Source of the DNA: Rhizobium sp. Q54
GTDB taxonomy: Bacteria; Pseudomonadota; Alphaproteobacteria; UBA2966; CAIVPW01
Direction: 5' to 3'
Assembly (NCBI GenBank): GCA_945904955.1
Contig: CAMDPO010000007.1
Span: 22,016 to 86,015, forward strand
Length of the DNA: 64,000 bases
Below, in pieces: positions 25,741-37,151 of the stretch. Below the pieces are notes generated by a model that saw only the letters and a program-made list of their open reading frames with translations, ran no database searches and was not told the DNA's origin. The translations under genes were made by a program, and so were the position numbers. Each line of letters begins with the position of its first letter. Position 1 is the first letter of the stretch.

Positions 25741-27221
25741 GCGCTCCTAGCGACGGTGGCATGCGCGGACTGCGCCGCCGGTAACGTTACGATGACTTCG
25801 GTGCCCCCGCCTTCGCGGGCGGCGAACTCAAGCATGCCTTGGTGCAGGCCGCAAATCTTGAATGCGAACGGAATGCCGAGGCCACTGCCGTAGCTCTTGG
25901 TCGTCGGTCCCGGATGCAGGTCGCCCTGCATCGGCCGGAACGGCATGCCAGGGCCGCGATCGGAGATGACCATCTGCACGTTCGCTCCGGCCGCGCGCAC
26001 GGTCAGGGTGATCGGCGCGCTGTCGGGCGATGCCTCGACGGCGTTGCCGAGCAGCCCGTAGACCGCCTGCTCCATCAGATGCACGTCGATGGAAGCGACC
26101 GCGGGCACGTCCCACCCGACGCGACGCAGGCGGATCTGCTTGGCCTCCAGGCGCGGCGCCAGGAACATGACCGCCTGGTCGACGATCTCCGAGAGGCGCA
26201 CCTCGGCGCGCGCGAGGCGCAAGGGGTTCAGATACGACAGCAGCGCACTCAACCAGCGCTCGAGGCGATCGACGGTAGCGCGGATGTCCTTCAGCCCCTG
26301 CACGACTTCGCGCGGCGTGCCGGGTCCCTCGTGGACCTGGGCGGTAGCGCGGATGGCCGCGAGCGGGTTGCGGATGTTGTGCGCGACCACCGGCACCAAG
26401 GCGCCCAACGCAGCCTGGCGCTCGGCGCTCACCAGCGCCTCGCGACTCTGGGCGAGCTCCTGTGCCATGCGGTTGACCGCACGCTCCAACGTGACGAGCT
26501 CGGTCACACCGTGCTCGGGCACCTTGTGGTCGAGCTGACCCTTGGCATAGGCATCGAACGCGTCGAGGAGCGAGCCGATCGGTCGCACGAAGGCGCGTTG
26601 CACGAACGAACGCGAGAACAACAGCAGGATCGCCGCGAGGGCGATGGGAATGAGCAGCACCAAGCCGGAGATGCGGCTGAGAGCGTCAACGCGCACCTTC
26701 TCTGCTGCCTGCGCCACCGTGAGCAGCTCGTCGTTGAGGGCGAAGACCAGCTCGTAGTCGTCGAGCCAGACCATGCGCAGGTCGGCGGTGAAGAATACCG
26801 CCAGTTGGTCGGCCTGGCGCACGGCGGTCGACGGCGTCGACATGATCTGGTCGGTGCGGCGGCGCACGGTCTGGTACGCCTCCTTGAGGCCGTCGATGGC
26901 GGTGCGCTCGGCGGGCAGGCGGGCGACGTCCTCCATGTGGGCGAACGTCGACAGGATGCGGGCGCTGGTGCGGCGATAGTCGGTGACGGCGCCGACCTCG
27001 CCGAGGAAGTGATGGTCGAACACCTCGGTCATCTGGCGGTAGACGTCGCCGCGCGTCTCCTGCACGAGGCTCATCAACGTATTGAGGCGCAAGGATTCTT
27101 CAGAGGCGCGCTGACGCAACTCGACGCCCACCCAGCCCATCGCGCCTGTGACGATGATGAGCAGCAGGAACGCCAGGTTGTGACCCAGCAGCAGGCCACG
27201 CAGGGAATAAATACGGATCAC
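25737..27221 (-). CDS. Membrane sensor histidine kinase with HAMP domain
   Basis: Two TM segments, HAMP region, H-box ALVPVVAHNIRNPLAAIRATAQ, ATPase region NAVEASPDSAPITL...SDRGPGMP...YGSGLGIPFAFKIC; 4-bp overlap with the RR. Confidence 0.9.
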   Translation of the reverse strand: MIRIYSLRGLLLGHNLAFLLLIIVTGAMGWVGVELRQRASEESLRLNTLMSLVQETRGDVYRQMTEVFDHHFLGEVGAVTDYRRTSARILSTFAHMEDVARLPAERTAIDGLKEAYQTVRRRTDQIMSTPSTAVRQADQLAVFFTADLRMVWLDDYELVFALNDELLTVAQAAEKVRVDALSRISGLVLLIPIALAAILLLFSRSFVQRAFVRPIGSLLDAFDAYAKGQLDHKVPEHGVTELVTLERAVNRMAQELAQSREALVSAERQAALGALVPVVAHNIRNPLAAIRATAQVHEGPGTPREVVQGLKDIRATVDRLERWLSALLSYLNPLRLARAEVRLSEIVDQAVMFLAPRLEAKQIRLRRVGWDVPAVASIDVHLMEQAVYGLLGNAVEASPDSAPITLTVRAAGANVQMVISDRGPGMPFRPMQGDLHPGPTTKSYGSGLGIPFAFKICGLHQGMLEFAAREGGGTEVIVTLPAAQSAHATVARSA

Positions 27222-27324
27222 GACAACCCTTCGGGCACAACGCTGCGGCCCGTTCGAGATTGGTCTACCAGCGCGATCATAGCGCCGATCATCTTGGCGC
27301 CGTGATCTGCTGCTCGGCTTGCCC

Positions 27325-28133
<809 letters not shown>

Positions 28134-28134
<1 letters not shown>

Positions 28135-28949
28135 CAGGCTCCTCCTACGGCCACGCGTTTCACCGATTCGCCTTCGGCCAGGCGCGAGGCCTCGAGCCCG
28201 GCAAGCAGCGCCGGATGCTCGCGCAGCAACTGCTCGCGGAACTTCTCCACCTCGGGCCCCTCGGCGAGGCGCGGGCGATCGAGCGGCACCGGGACGTCGA
28301 GCACGACCCGGCCAGGCGTAGCCGACATGAATACGACGCGGTCGCCGAGCTGGATGGCTTCGCGCAGGTCGTGGGTGACGAACACGATGGTCGCGCTGCG
28401 TGCGCGCCACTGGTCGAGCAAGAGATCGCGCAGGCGATTGGCGACCGGCGTATCGAGAGAGACGAACGGCTCGTCGAGCAGGAGCAGCGGCGGCTCGTTG
28501 ACGAAGGCGCGGGCGAGCGCCACGCGGCGCTGCATGCCGCCCGAGAGGCGGTTCGGGTAGGCATCGACGGACGCAGCTAGGCCGACCTGCTCCAAAAGCT
28601 TGCGCGGCATGCCCTGGGCGACGGCGCGGTGGGTGGCGACCAGGGCAACATTCTGCTCGACGGTGAGCCACGGCATCAGGCGCGGCGACTGGAACATGTA
28701 GCCGAGCCGCGGACCGGCACCCGGCGGCTGCCCGGCAATGCGCACGTCGCCTTCGAAGCCCGTGTCGAGGCCGCTGACGATGTTCAGGAAGGTCGTCTTG
28801 CCGGAACCGGACGGCCCGATGATGCAGCAGAATTGCCCGCGCGGTACCGAAAAGCGCAGCTGCGACAGCGCCAGGAACTCGCCGCCGTCCGGCGACGCGA
28901 AGACCTTGCGTTGGATATCGACCTCAAGCGCGTTCATGGACGGGGTCAT
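28134..28949 (-). CDS. ABC transporter ATP-binding protein (nitrate/sulfonate/taurine type, SsuB/TauB-like)
   Basis: IGPSGSGKTTFLNIVSGLDTG, LSGGMQRRVALARAFVNEPPLLLLDEPFVSLD. Confidence 0.9.
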
Positions 28950-28956
28950 GGATGCG

Positions 28957-29853
28957 TTACATCCGCCACTTGGTCGCGCGCCGCTCCAAGGGACGCACGA
29001 TGAAGCCCTCGATGAGCATCACCACGCAGATGAACGAGAACGCGTAGGCAAGCAGCAAGTCCACGTCGAGCATCGAGAAACTGTTGGCCAGCATGAAGCC
29101 GACGCCGTTCGAACGCCCCAACAACTCGTAGACGAGAACGATCTTCCAGATGAGCGCGATGCCGTTGCGCGCCGCCACCATGAAATAGGGATAGAGCTGG
29201 GGCAGGAACACCCGCCGCAGAGTCTGCCAGCGCGACAGCCGGAAGGCGCGCGCCACGTGCAGCAGGTCCGGCTGTACGGCCGAGGCGCCTTCGCGCGTCG
29301 TCACGGCGACGAGCGGCACCTTGTTGATGATGACTGCCACGATGAGCGCGAGGTCGTTGAGGCCGAGCCAGATGTAGCAAAGGATGCCCACCACCAGCGC
29401 CGGCATGTTCAGGCCGAGAAGCACCCACCCGTCGAAGAAGCGATTGAGGGCCTTGATGCGGCCAAGTGCGATGCCGATCGTGCCGCCCAAAATCATGGAG
29501 AAGACAAAGGCGACCACGGCGCGGCGAAGCGTCTGGTAGATGTTGAAGATCAAGTCGCTCGTCGTGAACGAGAAGCCGAGCAAATTGATGTCGTTGCGCG
29601 TCAGCCCCGAACTATGGGTGGCGGCGTGCCAAATCGCCTGCGCCACCGCCACCGGCGACGGGAAATAGATGGCATTGCGGACGCGCTGATACTGATCATC
29701 GACGAACAGTTCCGATGTCATCGCCCACGCCGCCACATGCCACACCGCGATCAACGCGATGAAGGATGCGAGGCGCACCCAGGGTGGCGAGGAAAACGGA
29801 GAAGCAGTCAGGAGCCGCGAACTGCGGCTCCTGACTCCAACATTAGCTGTCAT
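28957..29853 (-). CDS. ABC transporter permease (SsuC/TauC-like)
   Basis: BPD-type permease with EAA-like segment RAFRLSRWQTLRRVFLPQLYPYFMVAARNGIALIWKIVLVYELLG. Confidence 0.88.
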   Translation of the reverse strand: MTANVGVRSRSSRLLTASPFSSPPWVRLASFIALIAVWHVAAWAMTSELFVDDQYQRVRNAIYFPSPVAVAQAIWHAATHSSGLTRNDINLLGFSFTTSDLIFNIYQTLRRAVVAFVFSMILGGTIGIALGRIKALNRFFDGWVLLGLNMPALVVGILCYIWLGLNDLALIVAVIINKVPLVAVTTREGASAVQPDLLHVARAFRLSRWQTLRRVFLPQLYPYFMVAARNGIALIWKIVLVYELLGRSNGVGFMLANSFSMLDVDLLLAYAFSFICVVMLIEGFIVRPLERRATKWRM

Positions 29854-29889
29854 CTGCGGTTACTACAAGACCGAAGCGCTGCGCGCGTT

Positions 29890-30909
29890 CTAGAACGTGA
29901 AGCCGCCATAGAAGGTGCCCGGAGCGACAGTCTTCGCTCCAGTCACTTCCGGCGCAATCTCGGCCAGGATCGTGAAGGCCTTTTCGGCGGCGGCGCGATC
30001 CTCGGCCGTGTACGAGGTGACGATGCCGCGGCGGTACTGATCGCGCAGCGCCGTGAACAGCGCCGGATCCGTGGCGGCGCCCATCCGGTCCTTGAGCGCA
30101 TCCCACGCGGCGTTGTCGGTGCGCAGTACCTGCTTGGTGGCGAGCGAAGCCTTGAGGAAGTTCTGGACCAGCGCCGTATTCTGGCGCGCCCAGCCATCCT
30201 TGAAGACCCAGCCGATCAGCGGCATCGGACGGGCGACGCCGAGTTCGACCAGGATCTTGTCGGTGCCGATCAGCTCGACGAAGTTCGGCTTCGCCAACAG
30301 GCGAGCGTTCCAGTTCCACATGTTCATCGTCGCTTCGGCCTCGCCCTTCTCGAGGGCGTCGTTGACCAGCTGCGGCGCGGCGAACTTCACTTCCTTGGCG
30401 GCCTGGGCGACGTCCAGGCCGATGTTGGCCTTGGTCCAGGTGCGGAGCAGAAGATAGCTCTTGTCGTTGGCGCCGCCCGAGACGGCGATCGTCTTGCCGG
30501 CAAGGTCACGCACGGACTTTACCGGGCCGTCCTTCTTGACGATGACGCCGCCCACGGTGAGCGAATGCGGCACCCAGGTGTAGTCGAGGCCGCGCGAGCG
30601 CGCGATCGACACGACCATATAATCGCTGACGATCAGGTTGACCGCGTCGCCGGCGAGCGCGATGTCGGTCGCCGGGTTATCGGCGTAGCCCTGGATCTCG
30701 AGCTGGAAGCCGTTGGCCTTGTCGAGGCCGCGCGCCTGCATCGTCACGAGCTCCCAATTGACGGTGCCGGTGGCGAGCACGCCGGCCTTCACCGTCGGCA
30801 GTGCGCCTTGCGCCCAAGCGCGACCCGTTCCCAGGGTACTAACGGCTGCCAGACCGCCCGCACCAATCGCCGCCTTCTTCAGGAAGGCTCTCCGTTGAAC
30901 CAGTGCCAT
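29890..30909 (-). CDS. ABC transporter substrate-binding protein (NMT1/SsuA-like)
   Basis: Tat-like N-terminus QRRAFLKKAAIGAGGLAAVSTL; VKAGVLATGTVNWELVTMQARGLDKANGFQLEIQGYADNPATDIALAGDAVNLIVSDYMVVSIARSRG. Confidence 0.88.
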   Translation of the reverse strand: MALVQRRAFLKKAAIGAGGLAAVSTLGTGRAWAQGALPTVKAGVLATGTVNWELVTMQARGLDKANGFQLEIQGYADNPATDIALAGDAVNLIVSDYMVVSIARSRGLDYTWVPHSLTVGGVIVKKDGPVKSVRDLAGKTIAVSGGANDKSYLLLRTWTKANIGLDVAQAAKEVKFAAPQLVNDALEKGEAEATMNMWNWNARLLAKPNFVELIGTDKILVELGVARPMPLIGWVFKDGWARQNTALVQNFLKASLATKQVLRTDNAAWDALKDRMGAATDPALFTALRDQYRRGIVTSYTAEDRAAAEKAFTILAEIAPEVTGAKTVAPGTFYGGFTF

Positions 30910-31256
30910 TTGTCCTCTCCTCACGTTCGAATCGGGCCGAACCCCGGTTTCCGGCCCTGGCCTGGTGGCCAGTCCCGTGCGCACGCGACCCCTGCGCGAA
31001 AACCCGGTCGCTACCATAGCATCCCCCCTACTCCCGGACCACGCGGGCGCCCTGGTCGCGGCGCCCCTGCCGAGCCGACGAGGCGGTCTGCAGCTGGTCC
31101 GGAATCAAGAGGTTGGCCCTCTTCCGGTACCTGCTCACTCGCCCGAGAGTGGCGCCCGAATCAACCTATGTGCGGTATTGGGTTTTCCGCTGTTCGCGGC
31201 GCGCGGCGCTGGCCGTAAGGTGCGCGCGCGGAGGTGCCGACGATGACGATCAACCC

Positions 31257-31649
31257 ATGACGATCAAAGTCTTGCGACAGGCCGCCAGCCTGCTCGGCGT
31301 GGCCTGCCTGCTGGCGCTCGCGAGCCCGGCCCAGGCCCAAGACCCGGGCCTGCTCAAGTTCTGGACGACCTGCGGCGCCTGCCACACCCTCGATACGACA
31401 GGGGGCCATTCCGAGGGCCCGAACCTGTGGGGCATCGTCGGCAAGACCATGGGTGTCCTGCCGCGCTTTGCGACCTATTCGGCGGCCATGAAAGAAGCGG
31501 CCGGCCGCAACGTCGTGTGGACCGAGGAGCTCCTCGACCGCTGGCTGCAGAACCCCCAAGCGATGGTGCCGGGCAACGAGATGGAGTTCAGCCTCGACGC
31601 CGCCGCCGACCGCGCAGCAGTCATCGGCTACTTGCGCACCCAGCGCTAG
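31257..31649 (+). CDS. Class I c-type cytochrome
   Basis: Signal peptide; FWTTCGACHTLDTTGGHSEGPNLWGIVGKTMG...VPGNEMEF. Confidence 0.92.
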   Translation: MTIKVLRQAASLLGVACLLALASPAQAQDPGLLKFWTTCGACHTLDTTGGHSEGPNLWGIVGKTMGVLPRFATYSAAMKEAAGRNVVWTEELLDRWLQNPQAMVPGNEMEFSLDAAADRAAVIGYLRTQR

Positions 31650-31697
31650 ACTAGCAGCCGCGCGCGCAGCACTCGCTGCTCCCGTCTCTCAAAAACA

Positions 31698-31727
31698 AAA
31701 GAGCCGCCGGCTTCCCGGCGGCTCTTT
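31698..31727. terminator. Bidirectional Rho-independent terminator
   Basis: AAAAGAGCCGCCGG-CTTC-CCGGCGGCTCTTTG between convergent genes. Confidence 0.85.
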
Positions 31728-31760
31728 GTTTGCTGCGAAGCGAAGTGCGGGGCTAGCTGC

Positions 31761-33011
31761 TTAGGCCCACATCTTCAGGGTGTTGAACTTCGTGCCGCTG
31801 AGGACCTTCTCGGATTCCTTGTAGCCAAGGAACTCCTCGATGAGGGTCGCGTACACGCGGCGGAAGTCGGTGGTGTACTGCAGGTTGTCGTCCAGCACGA
31901 GGTTGGTGAGCGACATCTTCTCGCCGTAGATGCCACCCTTGACGCCGCCGCCGACGATGAACGCAACGTTGCCTGCGCCGTGGTCGGTGCCGAGGCTCGT
32001 GTTCTCCGGAACGCGCCGGCCGAACTCCGAGTGGATCAGCATGGCAACGTCGTTCTCCTTACCCATGCGCTTCATCTCTTGATAGAAGCCCCACACGGCG
32101 TCGGAGTTGTACTGCACCTGGCGGTCGTGCGGGCTCTGCTGGTTGACGTGGGTGTCGAACAAGCTGCCACGCAGCGGCACGTAGTAGATGCGCGCCGGGA
32201 AGTCGCCTTCGATCAGCGCAGCGACGCGGTCGAGGTCGCGCAGGTTGAGGTCCGGGTTGCGCGTGCGGCCGTACTTGGCCCACGCCTCACCGACCAACGC
32301 GGAGGCATCACGAGCGCTCTTGGTGACGTCCAAGAGGTACTTGTGGGTGTCGCCGACGGCGACCTGGTCCTTGTCGATGTTCTGCAGGACCGCGCGCTGC
32401 TGGTAGTAGAAGTCGCGCGCGAAGGTGTTCGGATCCATGAACACCACCGGCACGTGCTTGTTGGCGCGCACCGCCAGCGTCTGGCTGGTCGATACGTTGA
32501 CGAGGAAGTTCGCCTTGCCGGTCGGCTCGATGGCGTCGGCGGTGCGGGCGACCCAACCGAACGGCTCGCCCGAATTCGGCGCGCCGGTGTGCCAGTAGCT
32601 GATCGACGAGAAGTGCGAGAACGACGGCTGCTCATAGCCGACGCCCTGGACGATGCCGAGCTTGCCCTCGTCCCACAGGCGCTTGAAGCCAACCATCGAC
32701 TTCTGCAGGCCGTGCATGCCATCGCCGAGCGGCAGCGTGTCCTTCTCCTTGTAGGCGAGGGTCGGGCGCTGACGGTACAGAGCGTCGTCACCGTACGGCA
32801 CGACCGTCGAGAGACCGTCGTAGCCGCCGAACCACTCGAACACGACCAGGATCTTGCCCGGCGTGGCAGCGACGGCTTCCGCCATGCCACCGAACACGGG
32901 CGGCAGCGGAGCGAGACCGGCGCCGAGGCTAAAGCCGACGCCACCAGCCCCGATCGCCAGTGCCTGCCGGCGAGAGACGCCAGCATCACAGCAAAGATTG
33001 TTCATACGCAT
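31761..33011 (-). CDS. DUF1501 domain-containing protein (Tat-type signal)
   Basis: SRRQALAIGAGGVGFSLGAGL; VVFEWFGGYDGLSTVVPYGDDALYRQRPTLA; SEFGRRVPENTSLGTDHGAGNVAFIVGGGVKGG. Confidence 0.88.
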   Translation of the reverse strand: MRMNNLCCDAGVSRRQALAIGAGGVGFSLGAGLAPLPPVFGGMAEAVAATPGKILVVFEWFGGYDGLSTVVPYGDDALYRQRPTLAYKEKDTLPLGDGMHGLQKSMVGFKRLWDEGKLGIVQGVGYEQPSFSHFSSISYWHTGAPNSGEPFGWVARTADAIEPTGKANFLVNVSTSQTLAVRANKHVPVVFMDPNTFARDFYYQQRAVLQNIDKDQVAVGDTHKYLLDVTKSARDASALVGEAWAKYGRTRNPDLNLRDLDRVAALIEGDFPARIYYVPLRGSLFDTHVNQQSPHDRQVQYNSDAVWGFYQEMKRMGKENDVAMLIHSEFGRRVPENTSLGTDHGAGNVAFIVGGGVKGGIYGEKMSLTNLVLDDNLQYTTDFRRVYATLIEEFLGYKESEKVLSGTKFNTLKMWA

Positions 33012-33038
33012 TGTTGAATCCTCTTCTGGGCTGGGTCG

Positions 33039-34892
33039 CTAGTTGATCTGGTATTCCGGCGTGCTCATGATCATGTGCGTGAGCATGCGCAGCGGGCTTT
33101 CCATGTAGGTCGTCGCCCGACTGATGTCCTTGGTGCCGAGCTCGGTGTTCAGGAACGCGACCATCGATCCACGCGTTGTGCTCGACACGGGGATGCGCAG
33201 GAAGCGGCCCATCAGGTAATCGACCGCCTCATCGGTGGTCTTCACGCCGGCGTCCACGACCATCTTGCTGAGGTCGACGCGCGCAGCGCCACGCGGCGTC
33301 GGGATCAGCTTGCGATAGGCGAGCTCCCACGCGTAGTAGCCGGAGACGCGGGTGTTGAAGAGCTCATCGCGCTCCTTCGCCACCATGTCGAAGGCGCCCA
33401 TCATGCCGGGGTCGGCAAGCGCAGTGGCCTGGGTAAAGTCCTGGCCCTGGCGCAGGCGCGCACCGATCTGGCCGTCACCACCGGTAGCGGTCAGCAGGTT
33501 CGGGGCACGGAAGCCGGAGATGTCCGGGAACAGGAAGTCGCGCGCGACGTTGCCGCGTTCCAGGATCAGCGCCGGGGTCACCCACGACTTGCCCTGGGCC
33601 CAGCCAGCCACGGACGGCGGGTTGAGCAGGTGCTGGCCGAGAGCGACGGTGATGCTGTTGAAGTCCGGGATGCCGGGAACGTCTTCGGCGCCCAGCTGCT
33701 TCAGCATGGTAACGACGTGCTCGACGGGGCCCTTGATGTGCGAGCCGTACGAGGCCGCGCTGTAGAAGTCCTTCGACAGGAACATTGCCTGCAGCAGCGG
33801 CTTCATCTCGTAGTTGCTGTCGCGCAGGATCTTGCCGAGCTGGGCCTGATACTCCGGCGACAGATCGTCGCGCACGAAGAAGCGATAGGTCTTGCCCGCG
33901 ATGTAATTCGCGGTGACCGGCTGCTCCATGATGATCTTGAGCACGTCGACGCCGTTGAAGTTGCCGGTACGGCCAAGGAACGTCTTCACGCCGTCGTCGT
34001 GCTTGTCCTTGTCGACGACGAAGTCGAGGTTGTCGAAGTTCCAGCCGGTGAAGGCGCGGGCGGCTTCGCGGACGTCCTTCTCGATGTAGTTGCCGACGCC
34101 CATGGTGAAGAGCTCCATCACCTCACGAGCGAAGTTCTCGTTGGCGGCGCCCTTAACGTTCACGCCAGCGTCGAGGTAGTAGAGCATCGCCGGGTTCTGG
34201 GCGACGGCGACGGCCAGCTGCGAGAAGTTGCCGGTGGCGTACTTCTCGAACATGTCGATCTGCTGAACCATCTTGCGATAGTCGCGGACCTTGCCCTCGG
34301 CAGTGGCGAAGTGGCCGTGCCAGAACAGCGCCATCTTCTCTTCGAGCGGGTGCGAGGTGTCGAGCATGCGCTCGGCCCACCAGTAGCCGACGCGACGGGT
34401 CTCGAGGTCGGTGGCGCGCAGCCAGAAGAAGAAGCGATCGGACGTCGGCTGGACGGCGCGGTTGCCTTCCGGCTTGTTCATCACGCCGATGTTGCCGCCG
34501 TCCTTGAGCGCCTTGTCGGTCGCCGCCGGGCGGCTGTCCGGGAAGTAGGTCAGGGACGGGTCCCAGAAGCCCGACTCTTCGAACGGCTTGAGCTTCGGGT
34601 TCGGGGTGGTCTCGTAAAAGACCAGCGAGCGGACGGCGCGGTCCGGAGTCATCGCGGCGAGGCGCGCGATCTCTTCCGGGGTGCCGCTGAAGCCGGCGCG
34701 CGACAACAGGTGCGCTGCGCGGTCGTAATTCCAGTCGGCCGCGGTGATGGGCGACATGTCGCCCTTCCAGTTGGCCGGACCCGGGCTGAACGCGCCCAGT
34801 CCCGCTGGACCGGCGGACATCGCCGCTCCGGTCACGGCGATGGCCATGGCCGCCCCCGCGAGGGCGGCAATGCCGCGCTTGCGAATCGTCAT
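33039..34892 (-). CDS. DUF1800 domain-containing protein
   Basis: AAHLLSRAGFSGTPEEIARLAAMTPDRAV...RMLDTSHPLEEKMALFWHGHFATA...NENFAREVMELFTMGVGNYIEKDVREAARAFTGWNF. Confidence 0.88.
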   Translation of the reverse strand: MTIRKRGIAALAGAAMAIAVTGAAMSAGPAGLGAFSPGPANWKGDMSPITAADWNYDRAAHLLSRAGFSGTPEEIARLAAMTPDRAVRSLVFYETTPNPKLKPFEESGFWDPSLTYFPDSRPAATDKALKDGGNIGVMNKPEGNRAVQPTSDRFFFWLRATDLETRRVGYWWAERMLDTSHPLEEKMALFWHGHFATAEGKVRDYRKMVQQIDMFEKYATGNFSQLAVAVAQNPAMLYYLDAGVNVKGAANENFAREVMELFTMGVGNYIEKDVREAARAFTGWNFDNLDFVVDKDKHDDGVKTFLGRTGNFNGVDVLKIIMEQPVTANYIAGKTYRFFVRDDLSPEYQAQLGKILRDSNYEMKPLLQAMFLSKDFYSAASYGSHIKGPVEHVVTMLKQLGAEDVPGIPDFNSITVALGQHLLNPPSVAGWAQGKSWVTPALILERGNVARDFLFPDISGFRAPNLLTATGGDGQIGARLRQGQDFTQATALADPGMMGAFDMVAKERDELFNTRVSGYYAWELAYRKLIPTPRGAARVDLSKMVVDAGVKTTDEAVDYLMGRFLRIPVSSTTRGSMVAFLNTELGTKDISRATTYMESPLRMLTHMIMSTPEYQIN

Positions 34893-35055
34893 AGTGAGGT
34901 ACCTCCCAGAAAATTCTGTGGCCGGAATGTGCTTGGGCTCGGGGAGGGGTTTCACCTATACGAAGCATAGGCCTGGAAAGCCGCCGCTGGGGCCGGACTC
35001 CGGGCGGTTGCGGCCGGGCCGGCGGTCGGCCGATTCCGCTGAAAAGCTGCCTATT

Positions 35056-37116
35056 TCACGCCGCAGGAGCGTTGATTAGCTCGACGCGGGCCTGGCGCCG
35101 CTTGGCTCTTTGGACCAGGGGCGGGCAGACGGCTTCGTCGTGGTAGGCGACCTGGCAGTCGAGGCACTGCAGGCACTCGTTCATGTCGATGGCGCCCGTT
35201 GGCGCGATCGCGCCAACCGGGCAGTGCGTCTCGCAGATGCGGCACTCCGACCCGCATTGGGACCGCCGTCGCAGCCACCGCACCATGCGCAGGCGCCCCA
35301 TCACGGCGAGGGACGCGCCCAGGGGACACAGGAAGCGACAATAGAAGCGCTCGACGAACAGGCCGATCAGCAATAGCCCCGCCGCATAGAGCACGTAGGG
35401 TGCCTCGCGCGCGAACTTGACGCTGATGGCAATCTTGAATGGTTCGACCTCGGCCGCGCTGTGCGACAGCGCCGGCGCGACGAACACCAGCACGATGATG
35501 ACGATGGCAACGAGGTACTTCACGGCCCACAGCCGCTCGTGCACCGCGCGCGGGACGCGCACCTGCGGCACGCGCAGTGCGGTGGCGACGCGGTTGGACA
35601 GCTCCTGCAGCGCGCCGAACGGGCACAGCCAGCCGCAATAGACGCCCCGCCCGACCAGCAGCAGCGTGAGACCGGTGTAGGCGCACAGCACCAATACAAT
35701 CGGATCGAGCAGCAAGGTCGAGAGCGGCGTGCCGGTGAACGGCGCCTGCAAGAACGCGAGGACGTTGACGACGGACAACTGCCCGCCGGCCCACCAGCCA
35801 AGCCAGACGAGCGTCACGGTCAGGACGGCAACGCGCGTCCAGGCGTAGACGGCCGGCCGCCGCACGAGCGCATCCTGGAACACGAACACGGCGGTGACCG
35901 CCGCCAGGAGCGCCAGCAGAATGACGATGTCGGTGCGCTTGTGCTGCCACGCCTCGACCCACGCCGGGGGCGGTTCGGGCGGCGGCAGGAGAATGTGTTC
36001 GGCGGGCAGCGTGTAGGGGACGCTGAACGGCACCGACAGAGCGGCGCCGTTCGCTGTGCGGCCGGCGACATCCACGACCAGCCGCCACGGCGACAAGGAA
36101 TCGATCCCGGCGGACGGCGGCAGGAAGACGAGCGCCGCGTCGAGTTCGTCGAGCTCGGCACCGCCGCCGACGGCGCGCAGGGCGCGCAACATGGACGGCA
36201 CAATGCGCACGGTGGTGCCGCCCTGGACGATCGACACGACTTCCTCAAAGAACCCGGTCGGCAGCCGAGCGCGCTCGGTGCTGGCGTACGGATACTGGCC
36301 GACGCTGGCGATCCAGACGGTGAGTCCGCCCTCGCCCTGGCGATCCATCGCCTCGTTGAAACGCTGAAGGCCGACGATGTTGGCGCCGATCGCCGGCGGC
36401 GTCAGCAGCGCCACGGAGATGTCGAGAAACGGCGCCGCCGAGTCGCGGGGTTCGTGCACCGGCGCGCCACCAACCCCTGCAAACGCGCGCACGACGTCGG
36501 CGTAGGACGCGCGCAGCGTGATGAGCGCGCCGCTGCGGCGCAGCTCGTCGGTGCTGGCCGTGGCGACGCGGGCGCGATCGAGGGTGGGCACGAGCACGTC
36601 GGCCTTCGGCAGGCGTTCGGAAGAGACGACCCGCGCCGCCGACTGCATGCCGCTCTTCATGAGACGCGCGCTGGTCGTCGCGCCCTTGACCTGGTCGGGG
36701 CGCACGGCGCGCCAATCGTTGAGGGTTGCCGCCGCGAACCCAGCAATGAAGGTCTCCATCACCCCGCGGCTGACGCCGCGGTTCAAGATCGACTCGTGCT
36801 CCTCGAGCAGCGCCGCGCCGGTGATGCGCCCATCCAGCGCGATGCCACCGATGAGATCGAAGGCCGTGCCGGAATATCCGGTGGCATTGACGGTGTCGCG
36901 CGTCGAGAAGATGTAGCCCGCCAGTGCACCGCCGATGCGCACCGGCAAAGCAGGCGGTGTTCCTTCCGCGTCACCGACGTCTTCGGCGCCGGGAAATACT
37001 TGCTCGATCAGCGCCGGTGTCAGGCGCGCGCGCAGACCACCGATGTCAGCGGCACGCGCCGGCGACACCGCGGCGAGCAGCAGCAACGCAACGAGCAGTG
37101 CGCGGCGACGAAACAT
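35056..37116 (-). CDS. NosR/NirI-like membrane protein: FMN-binding domain, TM core, 4Fe-4S ferredoxin domain
   Basis: Candidate flavinylation motif VKGATTSARLM; CGWLCPFGALQELSNRVA; CRFLCPLGA; CRICETHCPVGAI...CLQCLDCQVAYHDEAVCPP. Confidence 0.85.
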   Translation of the reverse strand: MFRRRALLVALLLLAAVSPARAADIGGLRARLTPALIEQVFPGAEDVGDAEGTPPALPVRIGGALAGYIFSTRDTVNATGYSGTAFDLIGGIALDGRITGAALLEEHESILNRGVSRGVMETFIAGFAAATLNDWRAVRPDQVKGATTSARLMKSGMQSAARVVSSERLPKADVLVPTLDRARVATASTDELRRSGALITLRASYADVVRAFAGVGGAPVHEPRDSAAPFLDISVALLTPPAIGANIVGLQRFNEAMDRQGEGGLTVWIASVGQYPYASTERARLPTGFFEEVVSIVQGGTTVRIVPSMLRALRAVGGGAELDELDAALVFLPPSAGIDSLSPWRLVVDVAGRTANGAALSVPFSVPYTLPAEHILLPPPEPPPAWVEAWQHKRTDIVILLALLAAVTAVFVFQDALVRRPAVYAWTRVAVLTVTLVWLGWWAGGQLSVVNVLAFLQAPFTGTPLSTLLLDPIVLVLCAYTGLTLLLVGRGVYCGWLCPFGALQELSNRVATALRVPQVRVPRAVHERLWAVKYLVAIVIIVLVFVAPALSHSAAEVEPFKIAISVKFAREAPYVLYAAGLLLIGLFVERFYCRFLCPLGASLAVMGRLRMVRWLRRRSQCGSECRICETHCPVGAIAPTGAIDMNECLQCLDCQVAYHDEAVCPPLVQRAKRRQARVELINAPAA

Positions 37117-37151
37117 GGCGTCCCCTTTCCGCGCAGAGTAGCGTAGCCGCC

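Noticed and set aside
31161-31559. Minus-strand ORF opposite the cytochrome c gene
   Set aside because: Antisense to an unambiguous CxxCH protein; composition typical of a shadow ORF.
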